Part shown: positions 1 through 11,697 of the stretch, in pieces
How positions within the stretch are numbered: the stretch's first letter is position 1
Layout: each line of letters starts with the position of its first letter
Origin: Oxytricha trifallax
Lineage: Eukaryota; Ciliophora; Spirotrichea; Sporadotrichida; Oxytrichidae
Direction: 5' to 3'
Assembly (NCBI GenBank): GCA_000711775.1
Contig: ARYC01000203.1
Coordinates: 62,001 to 126,000, forward strand
DNA: 64,000 bases
Position numbers and translations under genes: made by a program
Notes under the pieces: model-generated
Database searches by the model: none
The model's input: only the letters and a program-made list of their open reading frames with translations
Told to the model about the DNA's origin: nothing

Positions 1-110
1 AAGCTGAGAAGACAGGAAAGCAGGAGAAGCTCCAAGGGGATGTTTCAAGCTAATTAAATAGCAAGCAGTGTTGCTCAATACTAGAATTTAAACCTAAGAT
101 TTAATTATAA
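1..110 (+). other. Coding-like edge fragment, partial
   Basis: Reading TAA/TAG as Gln gives an open, lysine/glutamine-rich stretch (EKTGKQEKLQGDVSSQLNSK) at the left edge, and the base composition is richer in GC than the next 300 bases. It may be the end of an MDS cut by the window edge. No start or stop can be placed and no family is recognised. Positions 111-465 are AT-rich with nothing I can support. Confidence 0.25.
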
Positions 111-465
111 AATATCTTAGAAGAATAATTAAATTTTCATCATATTTTCATATTTTAAATAGTGAATCATATTACATTTATTATAAATTGGCTAGATTTT
201 AATATAATCATTTACAAAACCATTATTTCAAACTCGGTTTAATTATTTTTATATTTAAAAATTCATTGTTTGTTTAAATTTTCATTAAAAATAAATCTCA
301 GTATTATTGCATAAACAAAATAAGTGTCCAAATCAAGATATTTTAAAATTTATATGAAAAAGGTTTAGAGTTCAAAATGAATAATCAAATCTTCCGTAGT
401 TGAGCAAATTCGATATTAGTAATAAAAGTAATAAAATTAATTAACATCATCTCCCCAAATCCTAA

Positions 466-981
466 ATGGACAATACCACAAGCACTTAAAATTACCAAAA
501 TTAAAAATATAATTAACTAAATATATTTATTAAGTAAACTCAACCACAAAAAACGGCAAATTATATAGTAAAAATTATATTTAATTTATAAAGAGATCTA
601 ATTATTAATTTTAAACATCATGAATACGCTAAGTTAATAAAATACTAAATGCCAAAAAGTTTAACATTGACATGTCTACAGCAACCAATAAATAAGGAGT
701 ATCTGGCAATAATAACTACGTAGATGACGAAACACCGTGGACTTATAGAGTTAAACAACATGCCGTTTCCGCGAACACTTCTCCTAGAGCAATATTATTT
801 TTAAAATATGAATTAATGATAAAAAATACCACTTGGTAGTATGATTTATATTTGAAGAAGCAAATATCTAACACAAAATTCCAAATACTACAATAGCGAG
901 TAACACAAAAATAGACCCTTCTCCAAATGGCTCATTATTAAAAATAAACTAAAAAAGTAACCGAGAATAATTGTCTACAGT
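466..981 (+). CDS. Macronuclear-destined gene A, upstream MDSs (interrupted by TBE1)
   Basis: Product unknown. A likely start ATG at 672 opens MSTATNKQGVSGNNNYVDDE and runs to about 797. An AT-rich block of about 70 bp follows, then a second block in another frame from about 868 (IPNTTIASNTKIDPSPNGS) up to the target site of the TBE at 981. The frame change with an AT-rich insert is what a short IES between two MDSs looks like. An alternative upstream ATG lies at 466. The protein is Asn/Ser/Thr/Gln-rich and low in complexity, common in ciliates. The second block ends with codons TTG TCT ACA GT; the last codon is completed on the far side of the TBE at 5007 (see the downstream part, 5004-6298). 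No domain recognised. Coding is well supported, exact MDS ends are not. Confidence 0.6.
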
Positions 982-1094
982 CAAAATCCAAATGCCCTTA
1001 ATGAGGTTTATAAGTGCTTTGATTTTACGGGTATAGTTGGGGTATTATTGGGGTTAGTAGAGAAAACACAGGTTTTATGTGAATATAATGAATA

Positions 1095-2573
1095 TTTAAT
1101 GAGTATTAGTGCTCTTAATTCATACAAATTTAATCTGCTTGTTTTTGTTGTATCTCTTGAATCTTGCTCTCTCTCTAGTGGCTCAAGTATGTCATCTAAG
1201 GATTATCTAGGATAGGAAGGAGCTCTCACGATTATCATCTCTACTATACTTTTTATTTCTTCGCAGACATCTTCTTACTTTATATGCTTCTAAGCTAAGC
1301 TAATTGATTGTTTTTCATGTTTAGTCCCAAAGCAAGATATACTTTCTATATCACTTTCTAATATTATTGCAGTTACTGCCCATAAATCTCACTAAACTGA
1401 ACTATTCGTCCACTTCTCTCTGATTGGGAAGTAGCCTGGTGTCCCAAGAACCTTTGCTAATGTTACAATCTCTTATCTTAAGGCTCTATTGAAATCGATA
1501 ACTACAACTTCTAAATGACAGAGGTTTAGCATCACATTTTCAGGCTTCAAATCTCTATGAACATATCAAATTTAATGCAACTCCTAGACGGCCTTAATTA
1601 TATTTAAAAGTATATCATTCAAGTCATCCGGATATCAGTTTTGATATAGATAGTCTCTCAAAGTCATTTCTTATTTCTTTAGTTTTAATGAGATGAAACC
1701 ATAGCTTAATATGACACCATCTAACTTAAGCAAATTCTTGCAATGTTTTCATTAGGCCTCTTTAAGAATAATGTATTCATAAGCAAACTCGTTCTAATAC
1801 TGTTGGTACTTAAGAAGATAACTGAAAGGATACACCTTGTATGCATACTCATCAACTACTATGAGCTTTGATTTTGTTAGGAACACTTATATGCAAGTAA
1901 TTCTCAATACAACTACTTAGATTAATTGCATTCAATGCAGGAATGCTCATAGCTTTTGCTTGGAAGCAGGCTAAAATTGTATTACCTGCTGGTTGGTTTA
2001 TCGATTCATATCGCTTCTGTCTCTTGAGTCTTTTTTGCTGCTCTCTTTATGACTTAAGAGTATTAGATTTTCTTTTTGCTGGAACTATTTTTAAGTTTCT
2101 TCATCCTGCATTAAAAATTCACTCAAATTATGATTCTGCATATGCTACTTTACCTTTGCAGAATTTGTTTAAGATTTCATGCATGTCGTGCACTAATACC
2201 TACCATCTACCTTTTCATACTTAATGTAGATCTTAGCTCTACAAGAGTGCATCTCTTTGATGTGCCTCTTCAAGCTTTGTTCGGTTGAGAAAAGATTCTA
2301 GCAGTCTTCACATTAATATGTTTTTATCTTTTCAATTTGTTGCAGTTATTTTACCTCCTCAACATATTCAATATATATTTAAAATCCTATCTCGCTCTTC
2401 TTATTTTAGACTTCAATTTTGAAGACCTCTGCTTCAAACTCAAGAAATCTTAACTCTACCTCCATCTCAACATAAACAACTTTTCTCTTTTTAGTGGTCA
2501 AAAGATTAGCTATGATTAACTATTGCCAAGAGAGATTGTTTTACGATTTAAGTTAGCTGCCATGTTTTCATTC
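1095..2573 (-). pseudogene. TBE 57-kDa-type zinc-finger/protein-kinase gene (TBE1 copy)
   Basis: Starts at MAANLNRKTISLGN (ATG at 2573), then a basic TKKRKV patch, an acidic coiled-coil-like stretch, a C2H2 finger (CEDC...H...H near 2300) and a second incomplete CTTC finger. Downstream a kinase catalytic core is visible: HRDLKPEN near 1555 and VVVIDFNR near 1490, i.e. the HRD loop and a DFN in place of DFG. The same order is found in the TBE2 copy. Frames change several times between the fingers and the kinase, so this copy is probably not functional. The 3' end near 1095 is an estimate. Family assignment is strong; intactness is not claimed. Confidence 0.75.
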
Positions 2574-3092
2574 AAATTTAAATTTCTATTTAAAAGCTCT
2601 AATAACCTCTCAAGTTAAAGCAACTATGTATAGGAGTTAGCACTGCAGGACTAATGGTTGATTTAGAGGTGATAAAGTTCATATTTATACTTATTTTGTA
2701 GATAGAACTTTTCTAATTTCATGGTTAATATTTTTTATTTTTGTACCAACTTTGAAAAAATTCAGATTGGTACTGGTACCAATTAGGTTTTAAACCATTT
2801 TGGAACTTTTCCATTAAATCCTCTTTAGTTTAAAACTAGGTGCTAATTAAGTTTTGGCACAATTAAATTGGTACCAATTAAACTTAAACGGATTTAGTAC
2901 CAGAACTAATTAAATTTAAACTATTTTAGTACTAATTTATGGAACTAAATTGATAAAAATGGAGCTCCATCTCTGAAGTTTGTTATAGTTTCTGCCAGCT
3001 TTCTCCTCGTATCTTTACCAGGTTGACCTCCTTTAAGATGCCTATATTTATTACTAAGATTTACTGCAATGAAGAGGGTTGAAGCTTAAGAA

Positions 3093-3860
3093 ATGATCTC
3101 AAGATTTAGAAGCAAGGAAGATCTTTATCGATACATCACTCAACGTGGTAAGCAAGTAACATATACTTAATTATATACTATAGTGGGATTTTTCCTTCCA
3201 ACGATGGAAGGTACCAAAAATTCTTTCTTAAAAGCTATACTGTGTGATGAGAAGAAAGGCTTCAAAAACAAAGAAATTAATTTGATAAAAATACCAAACT
3301 TCCCAGAGATTTCAGTCACTAATCTCTACGATGCGATGAAAGATGAAGAGTTGGTAGTTTATATTCCTACCAAGAGAGACAACTCTCTAACAAGCTTCTA
3401 GAAAGGAGCTTCTTCTTTGGTGTTATTGGCACTTTAAGAGAGAATTATCTCAGAGAGATCATTGAAGAAGCTCATAAGAAACGCTATTCTATTTCTCCTG
3501 ATGATTTAAAGAAATATGGCATACTAATAAGCGAGACCTGGCTCGCGGAGCTTAAGAATCATTCTTACCTCTCTAGTAAGCATTTATTCATAACTTTGTA
3601 GTGAAACCTGGAACTTGTATATTCCTAATGAAAGAACATGCAAAGGTTCACAGAGATAGAAAGTCATTCACTAATCATGAAATGAGCAAGAGAATTTATA
3701 AATATGTTTAAAAGCCAGATGAAATGAACATAGATGCAGGAGCTGGCACATAGAGAAGAAATATGGGCTCGAGTAAGCCATAAGAGGAAGAAAAATAAGA
3801 GAAGCAAAACCCTTTTATGGGCCAATTTAATATGTTAATATATTCATTCGTTTAAATCTA
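3093..3860 (+). pseudogene. TBE 22-kDa-type gene (TBE1 copy), intron-containing, frameshifted
   Basis: Function unknown; belongs to the small middle gene of TBEs. Exon 1 starts MISRFRSKEDLYRYITQR; a 36-nt intron (3148-3183, GTAAGC...TATAG) is followed by VGFFLPTMEGTKNSFLKAIL. A second intron with GTAAGC...TTTGTAG lies near 3572-3600. Conserved blocks: FLKAILCDEKKGFK, IPNFPEISVTNLYD, and FFFGVIGTLRENYLREI. The last block is in a different frame from the one before it, so a frameshift lies near 3400. The same blocks and the first intron occur in the copies at 54.7-55.4 and 51.8-52.5 kb. The C-terminal part is Gln/Glu/Lys-rich; the end is approximate. Confidence 0.75.
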
Positions 3861-3904
3861 AAACTTATTTATAAACTTTCATTCTTCGCTCTCTCGCACA
3901 ATTT

Positions 3905-4863
3905 GTTTTCTTATCTACGCTCACTCTCTAACAGCTGCTTTGTATTTAGTCTACTGTATCGATTGGTAAATCATGCATTAGATTATACAATAGCATCTTC
4001 TTGTAGGGAGTCTTGATTTATCTCCAATAGAATTCGATTCCATTAAATTATGGACTATAAGGAACGTTGCATACAGGAGTTATGTTTAACTCTTCATAAG
4101 CTTTCTTTGACTCTTTATCATATGAACTGATAAGTTATCAATAAACAAGATAATCTCTTGATTATTGTATTTCTTTCTCAGCTAATGCAAGAACTCTATA
4201 AACTACTCTAGCTTAATAGAGCGAGGGTGAATAACATAACTCTCAAAGCCTGAATCTTCACTGATATCAGCTAAAATTGCATAGGTGACTACCTTTACTT
4301 TTTAGTCATACACTTCTATATTATCATATTTCTAGTACCAAGACACATTAATAAAGGTGTTTAAAGTGAATACAGCTTCATCTGCATGTATGAACTTGAT
4401 GTTATTATCAATAGCTCTCTGCATTTAATCATATATATTGTTTAAATTATTACTATAAAATGGCACTGTAAAATCAATCACTCTCTTCACTCTGTTGTCA
4501 GTCTTGAAAGTAATACCATTTCTTCTATAAATTTTTGCTATAGTTTAATGAGAGATACGCATGTCAGGAAATTTGCGATGAAACATCACAGCTCACTAGT
4601 CGATTGGAAAGTGTGCCAATACTTTAAAATCTTCAAGTCGCAGAAGTAGTCAATATGGTGCTGTGAGAACTTTTTTTTCTTGCTGGATGCTTTCAAGTAC
4701 CAGAACTATAATTCTAAACAGCTAGCAGACAGTGATACCAAACAGTTGAGGCACTCTGTAAGAGGTTTGCTATAGCTGCATAAATCAACGCTGGTTTGAC
4801 TTAGTCTATATTAATACTCGAACCATACCTTAGCTTAATCAATAAATCTAAATATTTCTCATT
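3905..4863 (-). pseudogene. TBE transposase (Tc1/IS630-type DDE), TBE1 copy, frameshifted
   Basis: The N-terminal region reads EKYLDLLIKLRYGSS and matches the TBE2 transposase start. The catalytic core is preserved: HADEAVFT (first Asp), SEDSGFESYVIHPRSIK, LFIDNLSVH (second Asp) and, near 4040, YSPQFNGIEFYWRQIK, the Tc1/IS630 third-acid motif. At least three frame changes (around 4680, 4560-4600 and the core) break the protein, so this copy is inactive as read. It lies tail-to-tail with the 22-kDa-type gene, as in TBE2 and in the 52-kb cassette. TBE transposases are implicated in germline DNA elimination in Oxytricha (established for the family, not shown here). Confidence 0.85.
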
Positions 4864-5003
4864 ATAGATACACCCTAAATTTCGCTAATTCTATTTCTCA
4901 ATTTGCAAATTGGCCTAATTTCTCTACTAACTCAATAATACCCAAACTATACCCTACAAGTCAAAGCACTTATAAACCTCATTAAGGGATTTAGGGGGTT
5001 TCG

Positions 5004-6298
5004 AGTGACACCAGATCACTCATTTATATCCTTTGATAATGCGAATGCAAACCAAAACAGTAATAACTTATAAAGTGTTAAAATTAGAGATTCAAATTAA
5101 TTTAAGCGAGGTTCAGTTATGGTTACTATGAATAATAAGCCATTTATGAAAGCTGTTCATCATCATTAAGATTTTACAACAGATAATGATATAGTGCCTG
5201 CTTAAGGACAGGGAGGAGGATACAATGCCAAAAAATCAAAGATTCATCTAATAAAAATGATATAATATTGATTTATTAAGCAGCTTCAATTACATGGGGA
5301 TAGAATTTTATTTTGTTTATCATCCAGGTTCAAAATAAATGCCTACAGGCTCTCCATAATAATAAGATTCAATATACAATACTTAGGAAGATCGAGGCCA
5401 CGAAATATTAAACACAGGTGGCAACAAACTGAATCTTCCTTCGAAAAAATTCAAAAACGATATGATGGACATATAGGTTCAAGGTACAACACCAAAGTCA
5501 AAAATGATGATACATAATTCCCCTAGTTAATAGCAAAATACCAATAATCTGAACATTATGAATTATACGAAGTTTAGAAATGATCCTCAATAAAATAGTC
5601 ATGCTACTCATTCTTTGAATAGCTCCAAAGATATGATTAATCCTAAAAGTCCACCATCATAATCTAAACGCAAATCTACCGCTCATAATTTTAAAACCCC
5701 TAATATATTTCAATATTATAAATTTTTAAGTTTTTATTTTAACTTTCTTGAATTTTATTAAAAACTCTTCTTTTTTATCTCTTTAATTTATTTATTGAGT
5801 AAATGTAGATGATTCTTAGAAATCCCCAATAAATATGCATTCAATTAGAGGGAGAAGTGTAAATACTTTTCTAAACCGATAAGTAACAAACATCTAAACA
5901 AGTAAGCGAACAGCTGCCCAGCTAATGATGGCCGATGATCTATCTTCTTCACAGGCTCCTAATAGCGCACTGCTTCCACCAAATAAAAATAAAAGAATGC
6001 AACGAGGGGGTTCTGAACGCAAAACTAAAGATGCCATTAAGCAAAAAATTGTATTGCTGAACAAGTGTTTCTAATTTATAACTTCCAATAATTATCAATT
6101 CATTGTGCCAATATTTTACATTCTATAATAATAGTATAGTAGCAATTAGATGCTCATGGCAATCTTAAGAAAAATGTACATTTTAAGGATGAAGTAGAGG
6201 GTAATAGCCTCTGTGATGTTGTAGTTATAGAGAGTTACAAAAAGTACTATAATAGTAATAATACAGCTACATGCTCATGCACTTGCTCTATATTTTGA
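5004..6298 (+). CDS. Macronuclear-destined gene A, downstream MDSs
   Basis: Continues gene A directly after the TBE target duplication: GTG ACA CCA GAT in the same frame as the left flank once 982-5006 is removed. It reads SFISFDNANANQNSNN..., with a frame change near 5270, then a long low-complexity block NTGGNKLNLPSKKFKN...SPSQQQNTNNLN up to about 5705. An AT-rich gap of about 100 bp, probably an IES, is followed by MHSIRGRSVNTFLNRQVTNI...KTKDAIKQKIVLLNK. A GTGTTT...AATAG segment near 6067-6133 may be an intron. The last block is VHFKDEVEGNSLCDVVVIES, ending CSCTCSIF at TGA 6296-6298. Asn/Ser/Gln-rich with no recognised domain. Confidence 0.65.
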
Positions 6299-6958
6299 TC
6301 AATACAGAAGTCACTATTTAATTAATAATAATAATAAATGGCAGTTTTTTAATAATATAATTCCCGAACTTATTAATTTGTATATAATATAAATTTTATA
6401 TTTATATTTCCAAAAGTCTAGAAATAGAATCAAACCTTGTAAAAACATAAATCAATAAAATATAATTCTTCCAAACAATTGTAAATTCTGCAAAAAGATA
6501 TTTATAAGAGTTTTCCTAATTTATTAGAAAAATATAACTGTATTTTATTAATTTTTAATTTTCAAAAATTACTTCATAAATTTTTAATTTCTCTATTTTT
6601 GGAGAAATTTAAAATATCTTCGCTGAGAATTAATCTTATTAAATAAAATCTAAGAAATAATATTTATTTTTATAATTAACTATGCATTATTATATATATT
6701 TTAAAAATTTAATTATTTTCATTTAAACATTAATCCCGCAATAAACTTTATGTAACGCAAATTAAAATCTTGTTATTGTATTTTGTTAGAACATTTTTTT
6801 TAAAAAATAAAAAACTACTAATTTGCCATAAATTATGCTAATCTATGATTAAGATTAAAATTAATTTAAAATGTATTGATTGATTGATTTAAATAAGAAA
6901 TAAATATTAATCAATCAAAAAATTATTAAACTTAACAAATTATAATCTCAAATTAATC
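6299..6958. other. AT-rich spacer
   Basis: Very AT-rich, stops of every kind in all frames, no coding signal I can support. Lies between the convergent ends of gene A (+) and gene B (-), so it may hold both 3' ends. Confidence 0.5.
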
Positions 6959-7318
6959 TCAGTAATTGTAAGAATTCCTTCTCTACAAGTATTATAAATT
7001 CTTTGGCGTTGCGTTCTGCACTAATTGTTTCTCTCCCTCAATACCATAAACTCTAATTAATTATTCCTAATGTATAGTTGTTCTCTTCAATGAACCTCCC
7101 AAATCTTTGTTTATTTTCTGTTAGCTTTATAAACATAATATATCCACTAAATTAATTTATTAATAATGGATTTTAACTTAATTTAAATAAATAACTTCTT
7201 GTGAGAAGTTTAATATCCTTCCTGAGGTCCCCTTATAAAATACCACCATATTTCTCTTTGAATTCTTTTTATCTTTTTTATCTTCTTCGTTTCTTAGATT
7301 AGATTTTGTGCCCATCAT
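6959..7318 (-). CDS. Small hypothetical gene B, 119 codons
   Basis: One uninterrupted frame in the ciliate code (TAA/TAG = Gln), ATG at 7318 to TGA at 6959. It begins MMGTKSNLRNEEDKKDKKNS, continues ...MVVFYKGTSGRILNFSQ... and ends ATPKNLQYLQRRNSYNY. Basic, Gln-rich, no membrane segment, no domain recognised. The middle (about 7140-7195) is more AT-rich and could be a frame-preserving IES or intron, so the true protein may be shorter. Convergent with gene A. A GTAAG-like site upstream (about 7382) leaves open an additional 5' exon. Confidence 0.5.
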
Positions 7319-7590
7319 TGCTTATACCTTGATGTATCTAATATTGAGAAAGTGGTATGTTATATGGGTCTTATTATACTTACACATCAACAGTGTTATA
7401 TCCCACATTATCTTTTTAATTAAAATATATTAACTTAATTAATTACTAATTAGTGTAATTTATTAACATAAATGAGTAAATTTATAATAATAATTTAAAT
7501 TTCATTATCTTAATGATCAAAATCTTGATTAGTTAATTAATTTTGATGAAGTGAATCACTCTAGTTAAATCTGCCAATTTCTTATGAAAT

Positions 7591-8645
7591 ATTAATAAAA
7601 TACATTAAAATAGGTAAAAATGAGAAAGTTTAATACACATTGAAGTTCTATTCATTTTTAACTGTAAATAAATTGATATTTTCTATTTACTATTATCTTA
7701 ATCATCAATAAAATTAATTATTAATAAAATAAATATGTTATCGAAAGCATTCGAATGAATGAAATAGGCACTTACCTGAACAAATAATTTCCAATCTTTG
7801 ATGTCACCAAGAGAGGTTGTAGGATCTTAAAAACAAGCCTCAAGTTTTATCAATAAACACAAATAGGTTATCTGCTAAGATAGAAATGGTAGGCACATAA
7901 GTTAATCATATTATGCATGACACTTTCCAAATTCAATACGCTCACGCCTATGGAACCAAAATTTTAGATGGTGTGAATAGCAAAAGAGCTGAATCTCAAC
8001 ACTTGTGCCTCCAAGTTTATGGTGTTATGGCGAATGCAGATAAAAAACTTGATTGTAAATCTTCAGTTATTATAAAACCAATTCTCCTCGCAGCATAAAT
8101 TATTCATATGGGCAAACTAATGCACAATCCGGCCTCTACTTTGTCAATACTAATAGTAATTCAGCACTCTTGGATGAATTGCAATTGCTCACACAGACCA
8201 AGTACTCACATCTATGAAGCAGTTGATTAGACTAGCATTACAGCTTTGTCAATACAGTCGTTGGTATGGGTCATATTCCATTTATCTGAACCAACTTTCA
8301 TTTATGATGTACTAGTGAGATAAGTTGATGACTGAAAGACCTAAGGAATTGTCATGATTGGTGGAGATGCTAAAGAGAGGCAGTTGCTATTTGTAATTTA
8401 TAAAAAATTACAGAGTTCTTGTAATTATCGTAAAGATAGCATTTGAATTACAAGCAGAGAATTTATATGCTCATTTAAAAAATAAGTGTGTTTAATTAAA
8501 TAATACTCATGTTCGTATTTTATTTTAAAAACTTCAAATTAAATTTAAATTACAAAATATCTATTTACTTACAGTTAAAAATGAATAGAACTTCAATGTG
8601 TATTAAACTTTCTCATTTTTACCTATTTTAATGTATTTTATTAAT
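7591..8645. mobile_element. 1.06-kb element with ~90-bp terminal inverted repeats
   Basis: The left arm (7591 to about 7690; ATTAATAAAATACATTAAAA) is matched in inverse orientation at about 8553-8645. The two arms are nearly identical, including the block TGAGAAAGTTTAATACACAT. The interior is less AT-rich than the arms and carries one open frame (7886-8335). Size and structure suggest a non-autonomous or minimal DNA transposon. The right arm overlaps the 3' end of gene C. No clear target duplication was found. Confidence 0.7.
7886..8335 (+). CDS. Unknown 149-residue frame inside the inverted-repeat element
   Basis: Open in the ciliate code from ATG 7886 to TGA 8333-8335; the frame is open back to 7802. 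It starts MVGTQVNHIMHDTFQIQYAH and contains YGTKILDGVNSKRAE. No transposase acid triad and no zinc finger are visible. It is the only plausible coding content of the element between the inverted repeats. It could be a captured exon or MDS fragment rather than an element gene. I do not recognise it. Confidence 0.4.
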
Positions 8646-11060
8646 AGTATTCAAATTATTGTTTGTGATTGTTTTACTGATTTATAACACGCTTTGTGAG
8701 TGAGTTTCACCTGATATGGGTTTATCTATCCAAGGCAAGAAATTTGCATAAAGTGTAGAATTGTAGAGTAAAATATAAAAAATAAATTTATTGCTAGCTT
8801 GTGAAGACTTTTTAGGGCTTATCTTTGAAAATTTTGATAAAGTATTGTAAAAGGTAGTTCGCAAGAAGCTATTTCCATGAATTTTAAGTAATTTCTACTT
8901 ATTCAAATATAATTTTATTTAGGAATTGAGAATGAAAAGATTCTAACCATGTATATAAAAGATTATTTTTTGAATGAATTTCAGTTTATTTCCCAAATCT
9001 CGATTGGCTTTTAGTACTAACCATAGCAGATTGAATTCTCTCATTTCTATTAATATTTCCCCCTTAATTATTAGAATTTTTTATAATTGGAGGTTTCAGG
9101 GCATATTGTTATTTCTTTTTCACTTCTGAGTTAGACCCACCATTTAAGTTGCCTTTGTTTAGTGTTATTTTAGTTTTTTGTAATTATGAGTTGCTATTAA
9201 GTGAACTAAAATCCACTGATTCATCTAACTCTTAAATTTTGAAATTCTTTAATTTATCTTCGAAAGGTTGCATAGTTTTATTGAAGTCACTGGATTCTTT
9301 TCTGTTCTTAGGGGCGTCCTCGGTCTTGATATAATTTTGAATATAATAATTAAAATGTTATTATATATTGCGTTTTTATAGGCTTGAAAACAAGGGGTTT
9401 TTCAGATGAGCTCCTCAGCCCTCTATCGAAACTTTCACTACTTTTTCTAACATTATATAATACATAAGGTATAAAATTCATAATTATTAAGTCAATTATT
9501 CAAATAACACCATTAATAGGAGAAGGTGGTTTACTTTTCTTTGAAATGGGTGATAATATATCTATGTTTGTCAAATCTTTATTTCTTTTTTCAAATTCTT
9601 TGTATGTTTAGGATACAATCTGGAATATATTATTGTTAATATAAATAAATATGCACTAATATTAATTATACCCCCATTTAAACTAATATTTTCCAATTAT
9701 TATAAATATTAAAAACCATATTAAACTACACAATAGTATTCTTGGTACTACTTTAGATAACATTGCTATTTTTAATTTTGACTATAGAAGTAGACCTTTA
9801 AAGCATATTTTCACCTTTTCCGTTTTAGTCTTGACCACTAGATTTTTAAGAAGCATACAATGGATTATACACCTCCAATTTATCAGTGGACACTTTTGTC
9901 ATTATCATTTAATAAATATATAAATCAAAATTTAATAGTTTAAATATAATAATTTTAAATTGAAGGCCTTTTGTGGGTATTTTTTAGGGAATTTTTCCTA
10001 GATACAGTGAGATGATCTCCATAAATCAATTAAGTTTAACTTCCATTTTATTGATTATTTGGTGTATCAGAATCATGTCCACTTCCTAATTTTTAAATTT
10101 TATGTTTTTAGTGTTGAGGCAGCTATTATATTAAAGAATTGTCATCTGGAATTATATGCAACATCTATTCAATTAATTGACATGTTATCTATAATTAAGT
10201 AAGAATCTGAAAACTCAATTTAAAATTGAAATTAAATGATTCTTAGGAATTTACTAAAATACATAGATTTTTATGATTACTTCTTTGAATCAATAATATC
10301 CTTGATAGCCTGGTAGTTCTTCTTTTTTAATTAATAAGCCACTTATTTCCTCTGATTTAGGATAGTTGAGTGCTCTATCTGATAGTTTTTATATTTATAT
10401 TTATCTTATTTCCCACCGAATTTATGTTGCTACTGTGAGCCATCTTCCCTCTTTTTCTTTGGGTTTTCTTGGTTTAAATATATGAAGAGGATCATATTAT
10501 TTATTATATGAATATATATTTTATGGCTTATATCATAATTTTGTTTAATTTAGTTTAGTAGATGTTAAGCAAGTTTCTCTTTTTGTTTCTTAATTTGCTA
10601 TAGTTTCTTGACTGCTTAAGTGGAAGTGTAAATATATTTGGGGTCATAGTGAGTGTTGACTTCGCGTAAAGTTTAATTCTTTGCATCTATTAGTTTAAGT
10701 TGCTACAGTAGAATTTAGTCATCAGTGATAAACTGTTATATTTAAAAAGATGTTTACATAGATTTAATTTCAATAATACTGAAGTTGTTTACAAATAAAT
10801 TATAGAAATTATTCATTGAGAGTAAATTTATTTTAAGAAGATTTATCATCCAAATCTTACATGCAAAATATCTCTTTTTATTTCCCTTGACTATTATTTG
10901 CGACATTACCAGCTGCACTCATTGATATATTATTTCTGCTTTTGTTTTGTTTCTGGAATATGGGGCTTACTGAGTTCATTGATGACATGCGCTTTGATAG
11001 TAAATTCTAATCTTGCACTGTTTTAAATATTTTCAAACTATGTGAGAAATTTTGCTTCAT
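8613..11060 (-). CDS. Macronuclear-destined gene C, low-complexity protein, IES-interrupted
   Basis: Start ATG at 11060 (MKQNFSHSLKIFKTVQDQN). The coding blocks follow one another on the minus strand: SSMNSVSPIFQKQNKSRNN; a helical, Gln/Lys-rich part (TQAVKKLQQIKKQKEKLAQ, coiled coil likely); IIPDDNSLIQQLPQHQK; GSGHDSDTPNNQQNGSQTQ; MTKVSTDKLEVYNPLYASQ; KPLVFKPIKT; EDAPKNRKESSDFNKTMQ; and TTFYNTLSKFSKISPKKSS. The last frame ends at TGA 8613-8615. Frame changes at AT-rich gaps near 10790, 10200, 9920, 9660, 9460, 9350 and 8900 look like short IESs. The 3' end overlaps the right arm of the inverted-repeat element, so the original C terminus may differ. No enzymatic domain recognised. Confidence 0.65.
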
Positions 11061-11386
11061 ATCTTTAAAAAACAATATATTAAGTAATTTTATCCAGTTC
11101 TTAATATTTATAATATGATTTATATTATTAAATTAGAAAGTTAATTGCTAGGTGGTACCAACCACTTAGGACTTTCTAATAGAGCTTTCTACTAAACTAA
11201 GGCCTATCGAGGGCAGGTAGGGGGTTGCTGGGAGCAACGCATGAGGGGCCAGTCGGCGGGGTTCAATCTGTCAGCATTCACTCTTCGAGTGAGCTGGATC
11301 CTAAGATTTCCCTGCATTAGATGAGTTACCTGACTTGAGTTCAGTTTCCTAGGTAATAGGGAGCAGGATGAAGGTACGCTCTGCCT

Positions 11387-11581
11387 TCAAAAGTGAGAAG
11401 ACGAAAGCCATTGAAGCCAACGATAAGGATTTTTCTCCCACACCGGGTTAGGGTACTGAAGCTACCACAGCGAAAGGACAGGGATTACGTTTCCCAGCAG
11501 CGGTGGGACCGGTAAGCGTTTTTCTACAACTTCTGTTCCTGGTTGAATCTTGCAAGCTCTGTCCGGGTTGTAACCAGACAT
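11387..11581 (-). CDS. Short open frame in the GC island
   Basis: 64 codons from ATG 11581 to TGA 11387; one TAG read as Gln. Pro/Trp-rich C-terminal part (YPNPVWEKNPYRWLQW). Upstream of the ATG on the same strand lie three TGACGT hexamers (within 11651-11697), a bZIP-type motif, which would fit a promoter. The opposite strand is also open here, so coding is uncertain. Confidence 0.25.
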
Positions 11582-11650
11582 CTTGATTTCGGGAGGAGAC
11601 TAGGTGATAGCGAGATTGGTTTTTTCGGAGTTTTCTACTTCACGACTGCC

Positions 11651-11697
11651 ACGTCACGGAATTTGCCACGTCAACTCACTCAGATACGTCTACGTCA
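11651..11697 (-). promoter_or_regulatory. Cluster of three TGACGT motifs
   Basis: ACGTCA occurs at 11651-11656, 11668-11673 and 11692-11697, i.e. TGACGT on the minus strand. The hexamer is a bZIP/CREB-type site in other eukaryotes; function here is inference from spacing and position upstream of the 11581 ATG. Confidence 0.25.

Larger units (their letters stand above)
982..5003. mobile_element. Telomere-bearing element (TBE1), Tc1/mariner-type, decayed
   Basis: A 4,022-bp element with terminal inverted repeats of about 80 bp. The left end (about 982-1062) is mirrored at about 4918-5003, sharing for example CCCTTAATGAGGTTTATAAG. It is flanked by the 3-bp direct repeat AGT (979-981 and 5004-5006), matching the ANT target duplication of TBEs. 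The outer ends (CAAAATCC, GAAACCCCC) look like eroded C4A4 telomeric ends. It carries the three TBE genes in family order: zinc-finger/kinase (-), 22-kDa type (+), transposase (-). Several frameshifts indicate decay. In Oxytricha TBEs are germline-limited and eliminated during macronuclear development; that is family knowledge. Here the element sits inside gene A, so it behaves as a large IES. Confidence 0.92.

Noticed and set aside
1943-2224. Plus-strand 93-codon frame
   Set aside because: Antisense to the zinc-finger region of the TBE1 57-kDa-type gene, whose fingers read clearly on the minus strand.
11220-11290. tRNA-like B box (GGGGTTCAATCTG) in the GC island
   Set aside because: No cloverleaf or matching A box at the right distance could be drawn; a SINE or tRNA is not supported.
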